DNA of 64,000 nucleotides from Roseateles_B sp041913905. Its GTDB lineage: Bacteria > Pseudomonadota > Gammaproteobacteria > Burkholderiales > Burkholderiaceae_C. Shown piece after piece: positions 1 through 8,558 of this stretch. A model generated the notes under the pieces. It saw only the letters and a list, made by a program, of their open reading frames with translations, was not told where the DNA came from and searched no databases. Made by a program: the position numbers and the translations under genes. Numbering within the stretch: position 1 is the first letter of the stretch; each line of letters opens with the position of its first letter. Location of the stretch: contig JAYSEK010000018.1 in the NCBI GenBank assembly GCA_041913905.1, positions 1 through 64,000 of the forward strand, written 5' to 3'.

Positions 1-47
1 ACACTGGGACAACTCGCTTCACGGCGCTTGACTCGGAAGACGGTTAC

Positions 48-1412
48 TCAGTCCTTGATGGTCTGCAGCCGGCGGTTCACACGCAGCGCCAGCAGGGTGG
101 CGGCGACCCCCGAGAGCAGGTAGAGGCTGACCGAGACGAGGCCGAACTCGGCCGACAGGCCCAGTGCCACCAGCGGCGCGAAGGCGGCGCCCAGCAGCCA
201 GGCGAGGTCGGCCGTCAGGGCGGCGCCGGTGTAGCGGAACTGGGGCAGGAAGTTGGAGGTCACCGTGCCCGCTGCCTGGCCATAGGACAGGCCCAGCAGG
301 ATGAAGCCGACCAGGATGAACATGTCCTGGCCCAAGGCGCCGCCCTTGAGCAGCGCCGGCGTCACCAGGGCAAACAGGCCGATGGCGATGGCCACGGCGC
401 CCAGGGTGCGACGGCGGCCGAAGGTGTCGGCCAGCAGGCCGGACAGGGGCATGGCTGCCGCAGCGAGCAGCGCACCCACCACCTGGACGACCAGGAAGTC
501 GCCCACGTCCTGCTTGGAGAACAGCAGGATCCAGGACAGCGGGAAGACCGTGACGATGTGGAAGAGGGCGTAGCTGGACAGCGAGGCAAAGGCGCCGATC
601 AGCACGTTGTGACCTTGCTGGCGCATCAGTTCGACCTCGTTGCAAGGCTCCAGCTCATGGGCTTCGAGCTCGCGCTCGTACTCATGCGTGACCACCAGGC
701 GCAGCCGCGCGAAGAGGGCGACGACATTGATCGAGAAGGCTGCGAAGAAGGGATAGCGCCAGCCCCACGAGAGGAAGTCGGCGCTGTTGAGATGGGTCCA
801 GAGGTAGGCGAAGAGCCCGCTGGCCACGAAGAAGCCCAGCGGCGCACCCAGCTGGCCCAGCATCGCGTACCAGCCGCGCTTGCGCTCGGGCGCATTCAAG
901 GCCAGCAGAGAGGGCAGTCCATCCCAGGAGCCGCCCAGGGCCAGGCCTTGCCCCAGACGGAAGGCGGCAAGCAGCCAGATCGCCGTCGAGCCCAGGCTGG
1001 CATAGCCCGGCAGCATGGCCATGCCGGCGGTGGAGGCTCCCAGCAGGAAGAGGGCGACGGTCAGCTTGACGCTGCGGCCCCAGCGACGCTGGATGGCCAT
1101 GCTCAGCAGCGAGCCGATGGGGCGCACCACGAAGGCCAGCGCGAAGAGGGCAAAGGCGTAGAGCGTGCCCGTGAGCCGGTCGGCGAAGGGAAAGAACAGG
1201 GCCGGGAAGACCAGCACCGAGGCGATGCCGTAGACGAAGAAGTCGAAGTACTCGGACGCTCTGCCGATCACCACCCCCACGGCGATGTCGCCCGGCGCGA
1301 CGTTGTGCTGCTCCGATTCGGCCCCGCCGGGGCTGATCGCGCTCAAGGAATTCAGGGGCAGGGCACTGCTGGTAACCATGGGGCCTGGGACAAAATGTCC
1401 AATCGTTGACAT
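48..1412 (-). CDS. MFS transporter, metabolite:H+ symporter type
   Basis: This is a 454-residue inner-membrane permease with about 12 hydrophobic segments. After a hydrophilic N-terminus of about 45 residues comes a first helix beginning EYFDFFVYGIAS, the pattern of the metabolite:H+ symporter branch (citrate/shikimate/proline-betaine type). The loop motif RRWGRS follows helix 2, and its counterpart LADTFGRRRT lies near residue 325. The substrate cannot be read from sequence; a small organic acid or zwitterion is the family expectation. It diverges from cyoA, and the first ATG overlaps an FNR-like palindrome. A second in-frame ATG at 1379 is an equally plausible start. Neither ATG has a good ribosome binding site. 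Confidence 0.85.
   Translation of the reverse strand: MSTIGHFVPGPMVTSSALPLNSLSAISPGGAESEQHNVAPGDIAVGVVIGRASEYFDFFVYGIASVLVFPALFFPFADRLTGTLYAFALFALAFVVRPIGSLLSMAIQRRWGRSVKLTVALFLLGASTAGMAMLPGYASLGSTAIWLLAAFRLGQGLALGGSWDGLPSLLALNAPERKRGWYAMLGQLGAPLGFFVASGLFAYLWTHLNSADFLSWGWRYPFFAAFSINVVALFARLRLVVTHEYERELEAHELEPCNEVELMRQQGHNVLIGAFASLSSYALFHIVTVFPLSWILLFSKQDVGDFLVVQVVGALLAAAAMPLSGLLADTFGRRRTLGAVAIAIGLFALVTPALLKGGALGQDMFILVGFILLGLSYGQAAGTVTSNFLPQFRYTGAALTADLAWLLGAAFAPLVALGLSAEFGLVSVSLYLLSGVAATLLALRVNRRLQTIKD
1388..1400. promoter_or_regulatory. Palindrome in the MFS/cyoA divergent promoter
   Basis: GGACA-AAA-TGTCC is a perfect 5+5 inverted repeat with a 3-base spacer. It lies 6 bases from the FNR-like box, inside the 5' end of the MFS reading frame if the upstream ATG is used. 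It could be an operator for a dimeric regulator. I do not recognise the family. Confidence 0.35.
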
Positions 1413-1419
1413 GGGTCAA
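1406..1419. promoter_or_regulatory. FNR/CRP-type box upstream of cyoA
   Basis: TTGAC-ATGG-GTCAA is a perfect palindrome with FNR spacing. It matches the consensus TTGAT-N4-ATCAA at 8 of 10 conserved bases. It sits about 57 bases before the cyoA ATG and just upstream of a possible -10 (TACATT, 1426-1431). A bound FNR-like protein there would overlap the core promoter and repress. Repression at low oxygen would fit a low-affinity quinol oxidase, but that is inference. Confidence 0.5.
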
Positions 1420-1475
1420 TCAGGATACATTCGCGCCCGAAATGCAAGCTCGTTAACCCGGCGCTGGTTATCCCG

Positions 1476-2540
1476 ATGTATAGAAAACCCCTGTTGTCCC
1501 TGGCTCCTGCTTTGGCCCGCTCCCTGCTGGCCCTGGCGCTGCTGCCCCTGGCCGCCTGCAATACCGTGGTGATGAACCCTTCCGGTGACATCGCACGCCA
1601 GCAGGCCGACCTGGTGACCACCTCCACCCTGCTGATGCTGCTGATCATCGTTCCGGTGATCCTGCTGACCCTGCTGTTCGCCTGGCGCTATCGCCAGTCC
1701 AACAAGAGCGCCACCTACACGCCCGACTGGGACCACAGCACCAAGCTGGAACTGGTGATCTGGGGTGCGCCGCTGCTGATCATCATCGCCCTCGGTGCGA
1801 TCACCTGGATCAGCACCCACAAGCTGGATCCCTACCGCCCGCTGGAGCGCCTGGACGAGTCCCGCCCCCTGCCCGAAGGCGTGAAGCCGCTGGAGGTGGA
1901 AGTCGTTGCGCTGGACTGGAAGTGGCTGTTCCTCTACCCCGAGCAGGGCATCGCGACGGTCAACGAGCTGGCCGCGCCGGTGGACCGCCCCATCCGCTTC
2001 AAGATCACCGCGTCCACGGTGATGAACGCCTTCTACATCCCGGCGCTGGCCGGCCAAATCTACGCGATGCCGGGCATGCAGACCCAGCTGCACGCCGTGA
2101 TCAACAAGGCCGGCGAGTACGAGGGCTTTTCCGCCAACTTCAGCGGCGACGGCTTCTCGCACATGCGCTTCAAGTTCCACGGCCTGTCCGATGCCGACTT
2201 CCAGGCCTGGGTCGCGAAGAACAAGAGTGAAGGCAGCGAGCTGACGCGCGCCGACTACCTGCAGCTGGAGCAGCCCAGCGAGAAGGAGCCCGTGCGCCGC
2301 TACGCCCGTGTGGCCAACGGCCTGTACGACGCCATCCTGAACCGCTGCGTGGACAGCGCCAAGATGTGCATGGGCCAGATGATGGCCATCGACGCCGCCG
2401 GCGGCCAGGGCAAGGGCGGCGTGGACGGCGTGTCCCGCAAGCGCTGGGGCCAGGGCGAGAAGTCCTTCGTGACCGCCCAGTGCACGCCGGCCAATGCCGA
2501 CCAGTTCCTCCCCCCGCCTACCGCGGCCCGCCAAGATTGA
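1476..2540 (+). CDS. cyoA: Cytochrome bo-type ubiquinol oxidase subunit II
   Basis: Subunit II of a proton-pumping quinol oxidase, 354 residues. A lipoprotein signal ends in LAAC with Cys28 as the lipidated residue. Two transmembrane helices follow (about 48-71 and 88-110), then a periplasmic cupredoxin domain. At the position where cytochrome c oxidases bind CuA, this protein reads FSANFSGDGFSHM and has no copper-ligand cysteines, so it belongs to the quinol-oxidising branch. The C-terminus carries a hydrophilic extension. It is the first gene of cyoABCD-SURF1; cyoB starts 17 bases downstream. No convincing Shine-Dalgarno sequence precedes the ATG. Confidence 0.95.
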   Translation: MYRKPLLSLAPALARSLLALALLPLAACNTVVMNPSGDIARQQADLVTTSTLLMLLIIVPVILLTLLFAWRYRQSNKSATYTPDWDHSTKLELVIWGAPLLIIIALGAITWISTHKLDPYRPLERLDESRPLPEGVKPLEVEVVALDWKWLFLYPEQGIATVNELAAPVDRPIRFKITASTVMNAFYIPALAGQIYAMPGMQTQLHAVINKAGEYEGFSANFSGDGFSHMRFKFHGLSDADFQAWVAKNKSEGSELTRADYLQLEQPSEKEPVRRYARVANGLYDAILNRCVDSAKMCMGQMMAIDAAGGQGKGGVDGVSRKRWGQGEKSFVTAQCTPANADQFLPPPTAARQD

Positions 2541-2557
2541 TCCGCTGAAGTACCAAG

Positions 2558-4576
2558 ATGTCTGACGCTCAAGACCTCAGCCGCCTCGTGTTCGGGCGGC
2601 TCTCCTGGGAGGCCATCCCCTTCCACGAGCCCATCCTGCTTGCCACCTTCGCCGGCGTCGTGCTGGGCGGGTTGGCCACGCTCTTCCTGCTGACCAAGTA
2701 CCGCCTGTGGGGCGTGCTGTGGCGCGACTGGATCACCAGCATCGACCACAAGAAGATCGGCATCATGTACATCATCCTGGGCCTGGTGATGCTGCTGCGC
2801 GGCTTCGCCGACGCGCTGATGATGCGCGCCCAGCAGGCCATCTCCTTCGGGGACCAGGTCGGCTTCCTGCCGCCGCACCACTACGACCAGATCTTCACCG
2901 CCCACGGCGTGATCATGATCTTCTTCGTGGCCATGCCCCTGGTGACGGGCTTCATGAACTACGTGGTGCCGCTGCAGATCGGCGCCCGCGACGTGGCCTT
3001 CCCGTTCCTGAACAACTTCAGCTTCTGGATGACGGCCAGCGGCGCCATCCTGATCATGATGTCGCTGTTCGTGGGTGAATTCGCCCGCACCGGCTGGCTG
3101 GCCTACCCGCCGCTGTCCGGCATCCTGGCGAGTCCGGGCGTGGGGGTGGACTACTACATCTGGTCCCTGCAGATCGCGGGCGTGGGCACCACGCTCTCGG
3201 GCATCAACCTGATCGCGACCATCATCAAGATGCGCGCGCCGGGCATGACGATGATGAAGATGCCCGTCTTCACCTGGACCAGCCTGTGCACCAACGTGCT
3301 GATCGTGGCCGCCTTCCCGGTGCTGACCGCCGTGCTGGTGCTGCTCTCGCTGGACCGCTACATCGGCACCAACTTCTTCACGACGGACCTCGGCGGCAAT
3401 GCCATGGTCTACGTGAACCTGATCTGGATCTGGGGCCACCCCGAGGTCTACATCCTGGTGCTGCCGGTCTTCGGCATCTTCTCGGAAGTCGTGGCCACCT
3501 TCAGCCGCAAGAAGCTGTTCGGCTATGCCTCCATGGTGTACGCGACGGTGGTGATCACCATCCTGTCCTACCTGGTGTGGCTGCACCACTTCTTCACCAT
3601 GGGCTCGGGCGCCAGCGTGAATTCCTTCTTCGGGATCACGACCATGATCATCTCGATCCCGACCGGCGCGAAGATCTTCAACTGGCTCTTCACCATGTAC
3701 CGCGGCCGCATCAACTTTGATGTGCCCATGCTGTGGACGGTGGGCTTCATGGTCACCTTCGTGATCGGCGGCATGACCGGCGTGCTGCTGGCCGTGCCTC
3801 CGGCGGACTTCGTGCTGCACAACAGCCTGTTCCTGATTGCGCACTTCCACAACGTCATCATCGGCGGCGTGCTCTTCGGCCTGATGGCGGGCATCACCTT
3901 CTGGTTCCCCAAGGCCCTCGGCTACAAGCTGGACCCGTTCTGGGGCAAGTGCAGCTTCTGGTTCTGGTTCGTGGGCTTCTACCTGGCCTTCATGCCGCTG
4001 TACGTGCTGGGCCTGATGGGCGTGACTCGCCGCATGAGCCACTTCGAGGACCCCTCGCTGCAGATCTGGTTCCAGATCGCCGCGCTCGGCGCCGTGCTGA
4101 TCGCCCTGGGCATCGGCAGCTTCCTGATCCAGCTGGTGGTGAGCTACCTGCGCCGCGAACAGCTGCGTGACGAGACCGGCGATCCCTGGGACGGCCGGAC
4201 GCTGGAGTGGTCCACCTCTTCGCCGCCGCCGGACTACAACTTCGCCTTCACGCCCGTCGTGCACGAGCTGGATGCCTGGCACCACATGAAGAAGCTTGGC
4301 GTGAAGCGCCCGACCAGCGGCTTCGTGGACATCCACATGCCGGCCAACACGGCCGCAGGCGTGGTGATTGCCGGCCTGTCGACGCTGTTCGGCTTCGCGA
4401 TGATCTGGCACATGTGGCTGGTGGCCGGCCTGAGCTTCCTGGTGACGCTGGTGGCCATCATCGTCCACACCTTCAACTACAAGCGCGACTACTACATCCA
4501 GGCCGATGCCGTGAAGCGCAGCGAGGACGCCCGCACCGCCCATCTCGCAGGGTTGGCAGCGCTGGCTGCCCGCTGA
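2558..4576 (+). CDS. cyoB: Cytochrome bo-type ubiquinol oxidase subunit I
   Basis: Catalytic haem-copper subunit, 672 residues, the usual CyoB length. Visible ligands are the low-spin haem His in FTAHGV (about residue 116), the CuB/Tyr motif HPEVY (about 293), the His pair in LHHFF (about 342) and the haem His pair in HFHNVI (about 428). The N-terminal SIDHKKIG motif and about 15 membrane helices match the family. It reduces oxygen to water and pumps protons. Whether the high-spin haem is O or A cannot be told from sequence, and no haem O synthase gene lies in this operon. Confidence 0.97.
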   Translation: MSDAQDLSRLVFGRLSWEAIPFHEPILLATFAGVVLGGLATLFLLTKYRLWGVLWRDWITSIDHKKIGIMYIILGLVMLLRGFADALMMRAQQAISFGDQVGFLPPHHYDQIFTAHGVIMIFFVAMPLVTGFMNYVVPLQIGARDVAFPFLNNFSFWMTASGAILIMMSLFVGEFARTGWLAYPPLSGILASPGVGVDYYIWSLQIAGVGTTLSGINLIATIIKMRAPGMTMMKMPVFTWTSLCTNVLIVAAFPVLTAVLVLLSLDRYIGTNFFTTDLGGNAMVYVNLIWIWGHPEVYILVLPVFGIFSEVVATFSRKKLFGYASMVYATVVITILSYLVWLHHFFTMGSGASVNSFFGITTMIISIPTGAKIFNWLFTMYRGRINFDVPMLWTVGFMVTFVIGGMTGVLLAVPPADFVLHNSLFLIAHFHNVIIGGVLFGLMAGITFWFPKALGYKLDPFWGKCSFWFWFVGFYLAFMPLYVLGLMGVTRRMSHFEDPSLQIWFQIAALGAVLIALGIGSFLIQLVVSYLRREQLRDETGDPWDGRTLEWSTSSPPPDYNFAFTPVVHELDAWHHMKKLGVKRPTSGFVDIHMPANTAAGVVIAGLSTLFGFAMIWHMWLVAGLSFLVTLVAIIVHTFNYKRDYYIQADAVKRSEDARTAHLAGLAALAAR

Positions 4577-4605
4577 TCCCCGTTGACTGCCTGGAGGACT
4601 GAACC

Positions 4606-5232
4606 ATGAGTCACACCATTTCCCTCACCGAAGCCGACGGCGCGCCGCGCTTCTACGACCTGAAGGGCGAGCATCATCCGCAGCAGGGCACGCTGCTGGG
4701 CTTCTGGCTCTACCTGATGAGCGACTGCCTCATCTTCGCGGTGCTGTTCGCGGTCTTCGCGGTGCTGGGCAAGTCCTACGCCGCCGGCCCCTCGGGTGCC
4801 GACCTCTTCGACCTGCCCCTGGTGGCGGTGAACACGGGCTTCCTGCTGTTCTCCTCGATCACCTATGGCATGGCGATGATCGCGATGAACCATGGCAAGA
4901 AGCAGCACCTGCTGGCCTGGCTGGCGGTGACGGGCCTCTTCGGTGCGGCCTTCCTGAGCCTGGAGCTGTACGAGTTCGCGCACCTGCTGCATGAAGGCGC
5001 CGGCCCGCAGCGCAGCGCCTTTCTCTCGGCCTTCTTCACGCTGGTCGGCACGCACGGCCTGCACGTCACCTTCGGCATCGTGTGGCTGGTCACGCTGATG
5101 ATCCAGGTGGGCAAGCACGGCCTGGTCAAGGAGAACAAGCGCCGCCTGATCTGCCTGTCCATGTTCTGGCACTTCCTGGACGTGGTGTGGATCGGCGTGT
5201 TCACCTTCGTCTACCTCATGGGCTCCATGTAA
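4606..5232 (+). CDS. cyoC: Cytochrome bo-type ubiquinol oxidase subunit III
   Basis: Subunit III of the quinol oxidase, 208 residues with five predicted membrane helices. Typical motifs are GFWLYLMSDC near residue 30, ELYEFAHL near residue 125, THGLHVTFG near residue 150 and the terminal WHFLDVVWIGVFTFVYL. It stabilises subunit I and lines a proton-entry path in this family. It starts 29 bases after cyoB, with GGAGG ahead of the ATG, and belongs to the same transcription unit. Confidence 0.96.
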   Translation: MSHTISLTEADGAPRFYDLKGEHHPQQGTLLGFWLYLMSDCLIFAVLFAVFAVLGKSYAAGPSGADLFDLPLVAVNTGFLLFSSITYGMAMIAMNHGKKQHLLAWLAVTGLFGAAFLSLELYEFAHLLHEGAGPQRSAFLSAFFTLVGTHGLHVTFGIVWLVTLMIQVGKHGLVKENKRRLICLSMFWHFLDVVWIGVFTFVYLMGSM

Positions 5233-5262
5233 GCCCTGCCTGAGATTGATTGAGGAACTGAG

Positions 5263-5643
5263 ATGAGCGAACACAACCACGATCACCACGCGGACCACGC
5301 CCACCACGACGACCTGGCCTACCACGCCACGGTCAAGGGCTATGTCGTCGGCTTCCTGCTGTCCGTCGTGCTGACGGCGATTCCCTTCTGGCTGGTCATG
5401 GGCCAGGTGCTGCCCAGCAAGAACGTCACCAGTCTGGTGATCCTTGCCTTTGCGGCGGTGCAGATGGTCGTGCACATGATCTACTTCCTGCACATGAACA
5501 GCAAGGTGGAAGGCGGCTGGTCCATGCTGGCCTTGATCTTCACCGCGGCGCTGGTGTTGATCATGCTGTCGGGCTCCATCTGGGTCATGTACCACATGAA
5601 CACCAACATGATGCCCGTGCACGACATGCGCAATCTGCCCTGA
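5263..5643 (+). CDS. cyoD: Cytochrome bo-type ubiquinol oxidase subunit IV
   Basis: Small assembly subunit, 126 residues. A histidine-rich N-terminus (HNHDHHADHAHHDD) precedes three membrane helices; the family motif QMVVHMIYFLHM lies near residue 70. It supports CuB incorporation into subunit I in related enzymes. The stop codon overlaps the first possible start of the SURF1 gene (TGATG), which suggests translational coupling. Confidence 0.94.
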   Translation: MSEHNHDHHADHAHHDDLAYHATVKGYVVGFLLSVVLTAIPFWLVMGQVLPSKNVTSLVILAFAAVQMVVHMIYFLHMNSKVEGGWSMLALIFTAALVLIMLSGSIWVMYHMNTNMMPVHDMRNLP

Positions 5644-6452
5644 TGCAGGAGGATCGGTGCACCGCCACTGATCATGCCGCCATGAACCCGCCGCCCAGCC
5701 TCACTGCCTCGCGTCGCCCCTCCATGCGGCTGCTGGCCGTGACGCTGGGCGGCCTTGTCCTGATCGGCATCTTCCTGGCCCTGGGCCTCTGGCAGGTGCA
5801 GCGCCTGGCCTGGAAGGAAGCGCTGCTCCATCGCGTCGAGGCCAGCCGGGCAAGCCCGCCCCAGGCCATGCCGGCGCCGCGGGACTGGCCGCAGGTGAAG
5901 CGCGACACGCATGAGTACCAGCGCCTGCGGCTGCAGGGGCGCTTCGACCATGGCCGCGAGACCCTGGTCCAGGCCAGCACTGCGCTGGGCCCGGGCTGGT
6001 GGGTGATCACGCCCCTGCAGACCGCCGAGGGTCACTGGGTGCTGGTCAACCGCGGCTTCGTCGACGCCGAGCATCGCGAGCCCGCCAGGCGCAATGCCCC
6101 GGCAGGCGAGCTCACGCTGCAAGGCCTGCTGCGCCTGAGTGAGCCCGGCGGTCGGCTCTGGCAGCACAACGACGCGAGGGCCGGGCGCTGGTACTCGCGC
6201 GATGTGGCCGCCATTGCCGCCGCGCGCGAACTGTCCGGCGAGGTGGCGCCGTTCTTCGTCGACGCCGGCGACGGCGTGGAAGGCCAGTGGCCGCGCGCCG
6301 GGCTGACGGTCCTGTCTTTCAGCAACAATCACCTCCTGTATGCCCTGACCTGGTTCGCACTGGCGGCCATGGTGTGCGGGGCGCTGGTGTTTGTATGGCG
6401 CGTCGAGATGCGCCAAGTCCCTGGAGCGGCTGCCGTTGGATCCGACGCTTGA
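5643..6452 (+). CDS. SURF1 family oxidase assembly protein
   Basis: Up to 269 residues, with the SURF1 plan: an N-terminal helix (about 28-48), a periplasmic domain and a C-terminal helix (about 238-258). Family signatures include FLALGLWQVQRLAWK, GPGWWVITPL and a late NNHLLYALTWF. SURF1 proteins help insert haem into oxidase subunit I. Paracoccus has a dedicated copy beside its quinol oxidase, so this position is not unique. Either the ATG at 5643, overlapping the cyoD stop, or the ATG at 5682 could be the start. The AGGAGG at 5646-5652 is badly placed for both. Confidence 0.9.
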   Translation: MQEDRCTATDHAAMNPPPSLTASRRPSMRLLAVTLGGLVLIGIFLALGLWQVQRLAWKEALLHRVEASRASPPQAMPAPRDWPQVKRDTHEYQRLRLQGRFDHGRETLVQASTALGPGWWVITPLQTAEGHWVLVNRGFVDAEHREPARRNAPAGELTLQGLLRLSEPGGRLWQHNDARAGRWYSRDVAAIAAARELSGEVAPFFVDAGDGVEGQWPRAGLTVLSFSNNHLLYALTWFALAAMVCGALVFVWRVEMRQVPGAAAVGSDA

Positions 6453-7806
6453 AGCGCAAGAGCAGGCCGAGGTGGCCCACCTCGGCGCCGCCGGCCGTGC
6501 CTCGGAAACCCTGGCCGGGCGACGCAACCTGCTGCAGCTGATCCAGCTGCGCTGGCTGGCGGTGGCGGGGCAGCTGGCCACCATCCTGGCCGTCCACTTC
6601 CTGCTGGCCATCCGCCTGCCGCTGGTGGAGATGCTGACGCTGCTGGGCGCACTGGCCCTGTTCAACGTGGCGAGCTGGCTGCACAGTCGCAGCGGGCGGG
6701 ACGTCAGCAACGGCGCGCTGTTCGGCGGTGTGCTGGTCGACGTGGCGGTGCTCAGCGGCCAGCTCTACTACAGCGGCGGCATCACCAACCCCTTCTGCTT
6801 TCTCTTCCTGCTGCAGATCGCCGTGGGCACGGTGCTGCTGCGTCCGGCCTACATCTGGGCCATGGTCTTCATCGCCAGCGTCAGCTTCATGACCCTGACG
6901 CATGTGTACCGTCCGGTGGCGCTGCCGGACGTGGAGGTGCCGGCGCTGTCGGTGCATTTCATCGGCGGGTTGCTGCTGTGCTTCCTGCTCAACGCGGTGC
7001 TGCTGGTGGTCTTCATGAACCGCATCGTGCGCAACCTGCGCCAGCGCGACGCCAGCCTGGCCAAGCTGCGGCAGCGGGCAGCGGAGGAGGAGCACATCGT
7101 CCGCATGGGCTTGCTGGCTTCCGGCGCCGCTCACGAGCTGGGCACGCCACTGGCGACGCTGTCGGTGATCCTGGGCGACTGGGCCCGCATGGCGCCTTTC
7201 GCGGCCGACCCCGAACTTCGCGAGGAGATCGAGGAGATGCAGCTGCAGCTCAAGCGCTGCAAGACCATCGTCAGCGGCATCCTGCTCTCGGCCGGCGAGG
7301 CCCGCGGCGAGGCACCGGCGCAGACGCAGCTGCATGCCTTCCTGGACGAGCTGGTGGCGCAGTGGCGCAGCACCCGCCCGGCCAAGGCCCTGCATTTCGA
7401 GGCCGAGAACCTGCCGGACGTCCCCATGTACTCGGACTTCGCGCTGCGCCAGATGGTGGACAACGTGCTGGACAACGCCCTCGAAGCCTGCCCGGATGGC
7501 GAGATCACCTTGCGCGCCGCGCTGGAGCAGGACGGCGAAATCCTCGTGCTCACGGTGCTCGACCAGGGGCCAGGTTTTGCCCCCGAGATGCTGGAACGCT
7601 TCGGCAAGCCCTACCAGAGCAGCAAAGGCAAGCCGGGCGGCGGGCTGGGCCTGTTCCTCTCGGTCAACGTGGCGCGCAGCCTCGGTGGCAAGATCGAGGC
7701 GCGCAACCGCTGGGAAGGCGGGGCCGAGGTCAGCATGCGCCTGCCCCTGTCCAGCCTGAGCGTGCAGCGCCAGACATCTGCCAAGAAAGGCCCGCGTGAA
7801 CGCTGA
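6436..7806 (+). CDS. regB: Redox-sensing histidine kinase RegB/PrrB
   Basis: About 456 residues. The N-terminal half has six membrane helices and contains GGITNPF, the quinone-binding loop of RegB kinases. The phosphoacceptor box reads AAHELGTPLATL. A cysteine follows in KRCKTIV, matching the redox-active Cys of RegB, and an HATPase domain completes the protein. It senses the quinone-pool or thiol redox state and phosphorylates RegA. I chose the TTG at 6436 because GGAG precedes it by 9 bases; an in-frame TTG at 6391 is possible. The gene overlaps both the SURF1 gene and regA. Confidence 0.9.
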   Translation: MDPTLEAQEQAEVAHLGAAGRASETLAGRRNLLQLIQLRWLAVAGQLATILAVHFLLAIRLPLVEMLTLLGALALFNVASWLHSRSGRDVSNGALFGGVLVDVAVLSGQLYYSGGITNPFCFLFLLQIAVGTVLLRPAYIWAMVFIASVSFMTLTHVYRPVALPDVEVPALSVHFIGGLLLCFLLNAVLLVVFMNRIVRNLRQRDASLAKLRQRAAEEEHIVRMGLLASGAAHELGTPLATLSVILGDWARMAPFAADPELREEIEEMQLQLKRCKTIVSGILLSAGEARGEAPAQTQLHAFLDELVAQWRSTRPAKALHFEAENLPDVPMYSDFALRQMVDNVLDNALEACPDGEITLRAALEQDGEILVLTVLDQGPGFAPEMLERFGKPYQSSKGKPGGGLGLFLSVNVARSLGGKIEARNRWEGGAEVSMRLPLSSLSVQRQTSAKKGPRER

Positions 7807-8335
7807 AGACCGCCTGCTGCTCATCGTCGAGGACGACGACAGCTTCGCCCGCACGCTGATCCGTTCCTTCGAGCGGCGCGGCTACCGCGTGCTGCGCGCC
7901 GCCAATCTGGCCGAGGTGCAGGCCCGGCTCGCGGAGCATCGTCCCGGTTTTGCCGTCGTGGACCTCAAGCTGGCCGGCGGGGATTCAGGCCTGGCTTGCG
8001 TTCAAGCCCTGCATGCGCATGACGACACCATGGTCATCGTCGTGCTGACCGGCTATGCCAGCATCGCGACGGCCGTCGAGGCCATCAAGCTGGGCGCCCG
8101 CCACTACCTGGCCAAGCCCGCCAACACCGACGACATCGAAGCCGCCTTCGAGAAGGCCGAGGGCGACGCCGAGGTCGAGCTGACCGAGCGAACCACCTCC
8201 ATCAAGACGCTGGAGTGGGAGCGCATCCACGAGACCCTGGCCGAAACCGGCTTCAACATCTCCGAGACCGCCCGCCGCCTGGGCATGCACCGCCGCACCC
8301 TCGCGAGGAAGCTGGAGAAGCAGCGGGTGAAGTGA
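7796..8335 (+). CDS. regA: Redox response regulator RegA/PrrA/ActR
   Basis: This 179-residue protein starts with GTG inside the last codons of regB, so the two are translationally coupled. The receiver domain has the acidic pocket VEDDD (11-15), phosphoacceptor Asp56, Thr in VVLTGYAS and Lys in YLAKPAN. The C-terminal Fis-type helix-turn-helix includes NISETARRLGMHRRTL, nearly invariant in RegA. Its position directly behind the oxidase operon suggests that the oxidase genes are among its targets. Confidence 0.92.
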   Translation: MNAEDRLLLIVEDDDSFARTLIRSFERRGYRVLRAANLAEVQARLAEHRPGFAVVDLKLAGGDSGLACVQALHAHDDTMVIVVLTGYASIATAVEAIKLGARHYLAKPANTDDIEAAFEKAEGDAEVELTERTTSIKTLEWERIHETLAETGFNISETARRLGMHRRTLARKLEKQRVK

Positions 8336-8558
8336 TGCCCGCATGGGGCCAGGTCTTGCCCTGCGTCCCTTCGTCCCGCCCCTTCGTCCCACACCGTTCA
8401 TCCGCCGCCTGTACCGCTGGCACCCTTCATGTGACCGGCCGTCCATCTCCTGTCTTTCGGCACCCGTTGCCGTGCAAGCTGGCCGCTAGACTGCCTCCCT
8501 CATCGGGCATGCCGTCCTTGGCAGCCTTGCGGACAAGACGAGAACGACGGGAGAGATC

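Noticed and set aside
1..47. End of a gene at the left edge
   Set aside because: The 47 bases before the MFS stop codon show no recognisable coding end or terminator.
2300..4543. A 747-codon open frame on the minus strand opposite cyoB
   Set aside because: It is a shadow of the conserved cyoB gene. GC-rich codon positions keep stops out of the opposite strand; its translation is low-complexity His/Gln/Glu/Ala-rich sequence.
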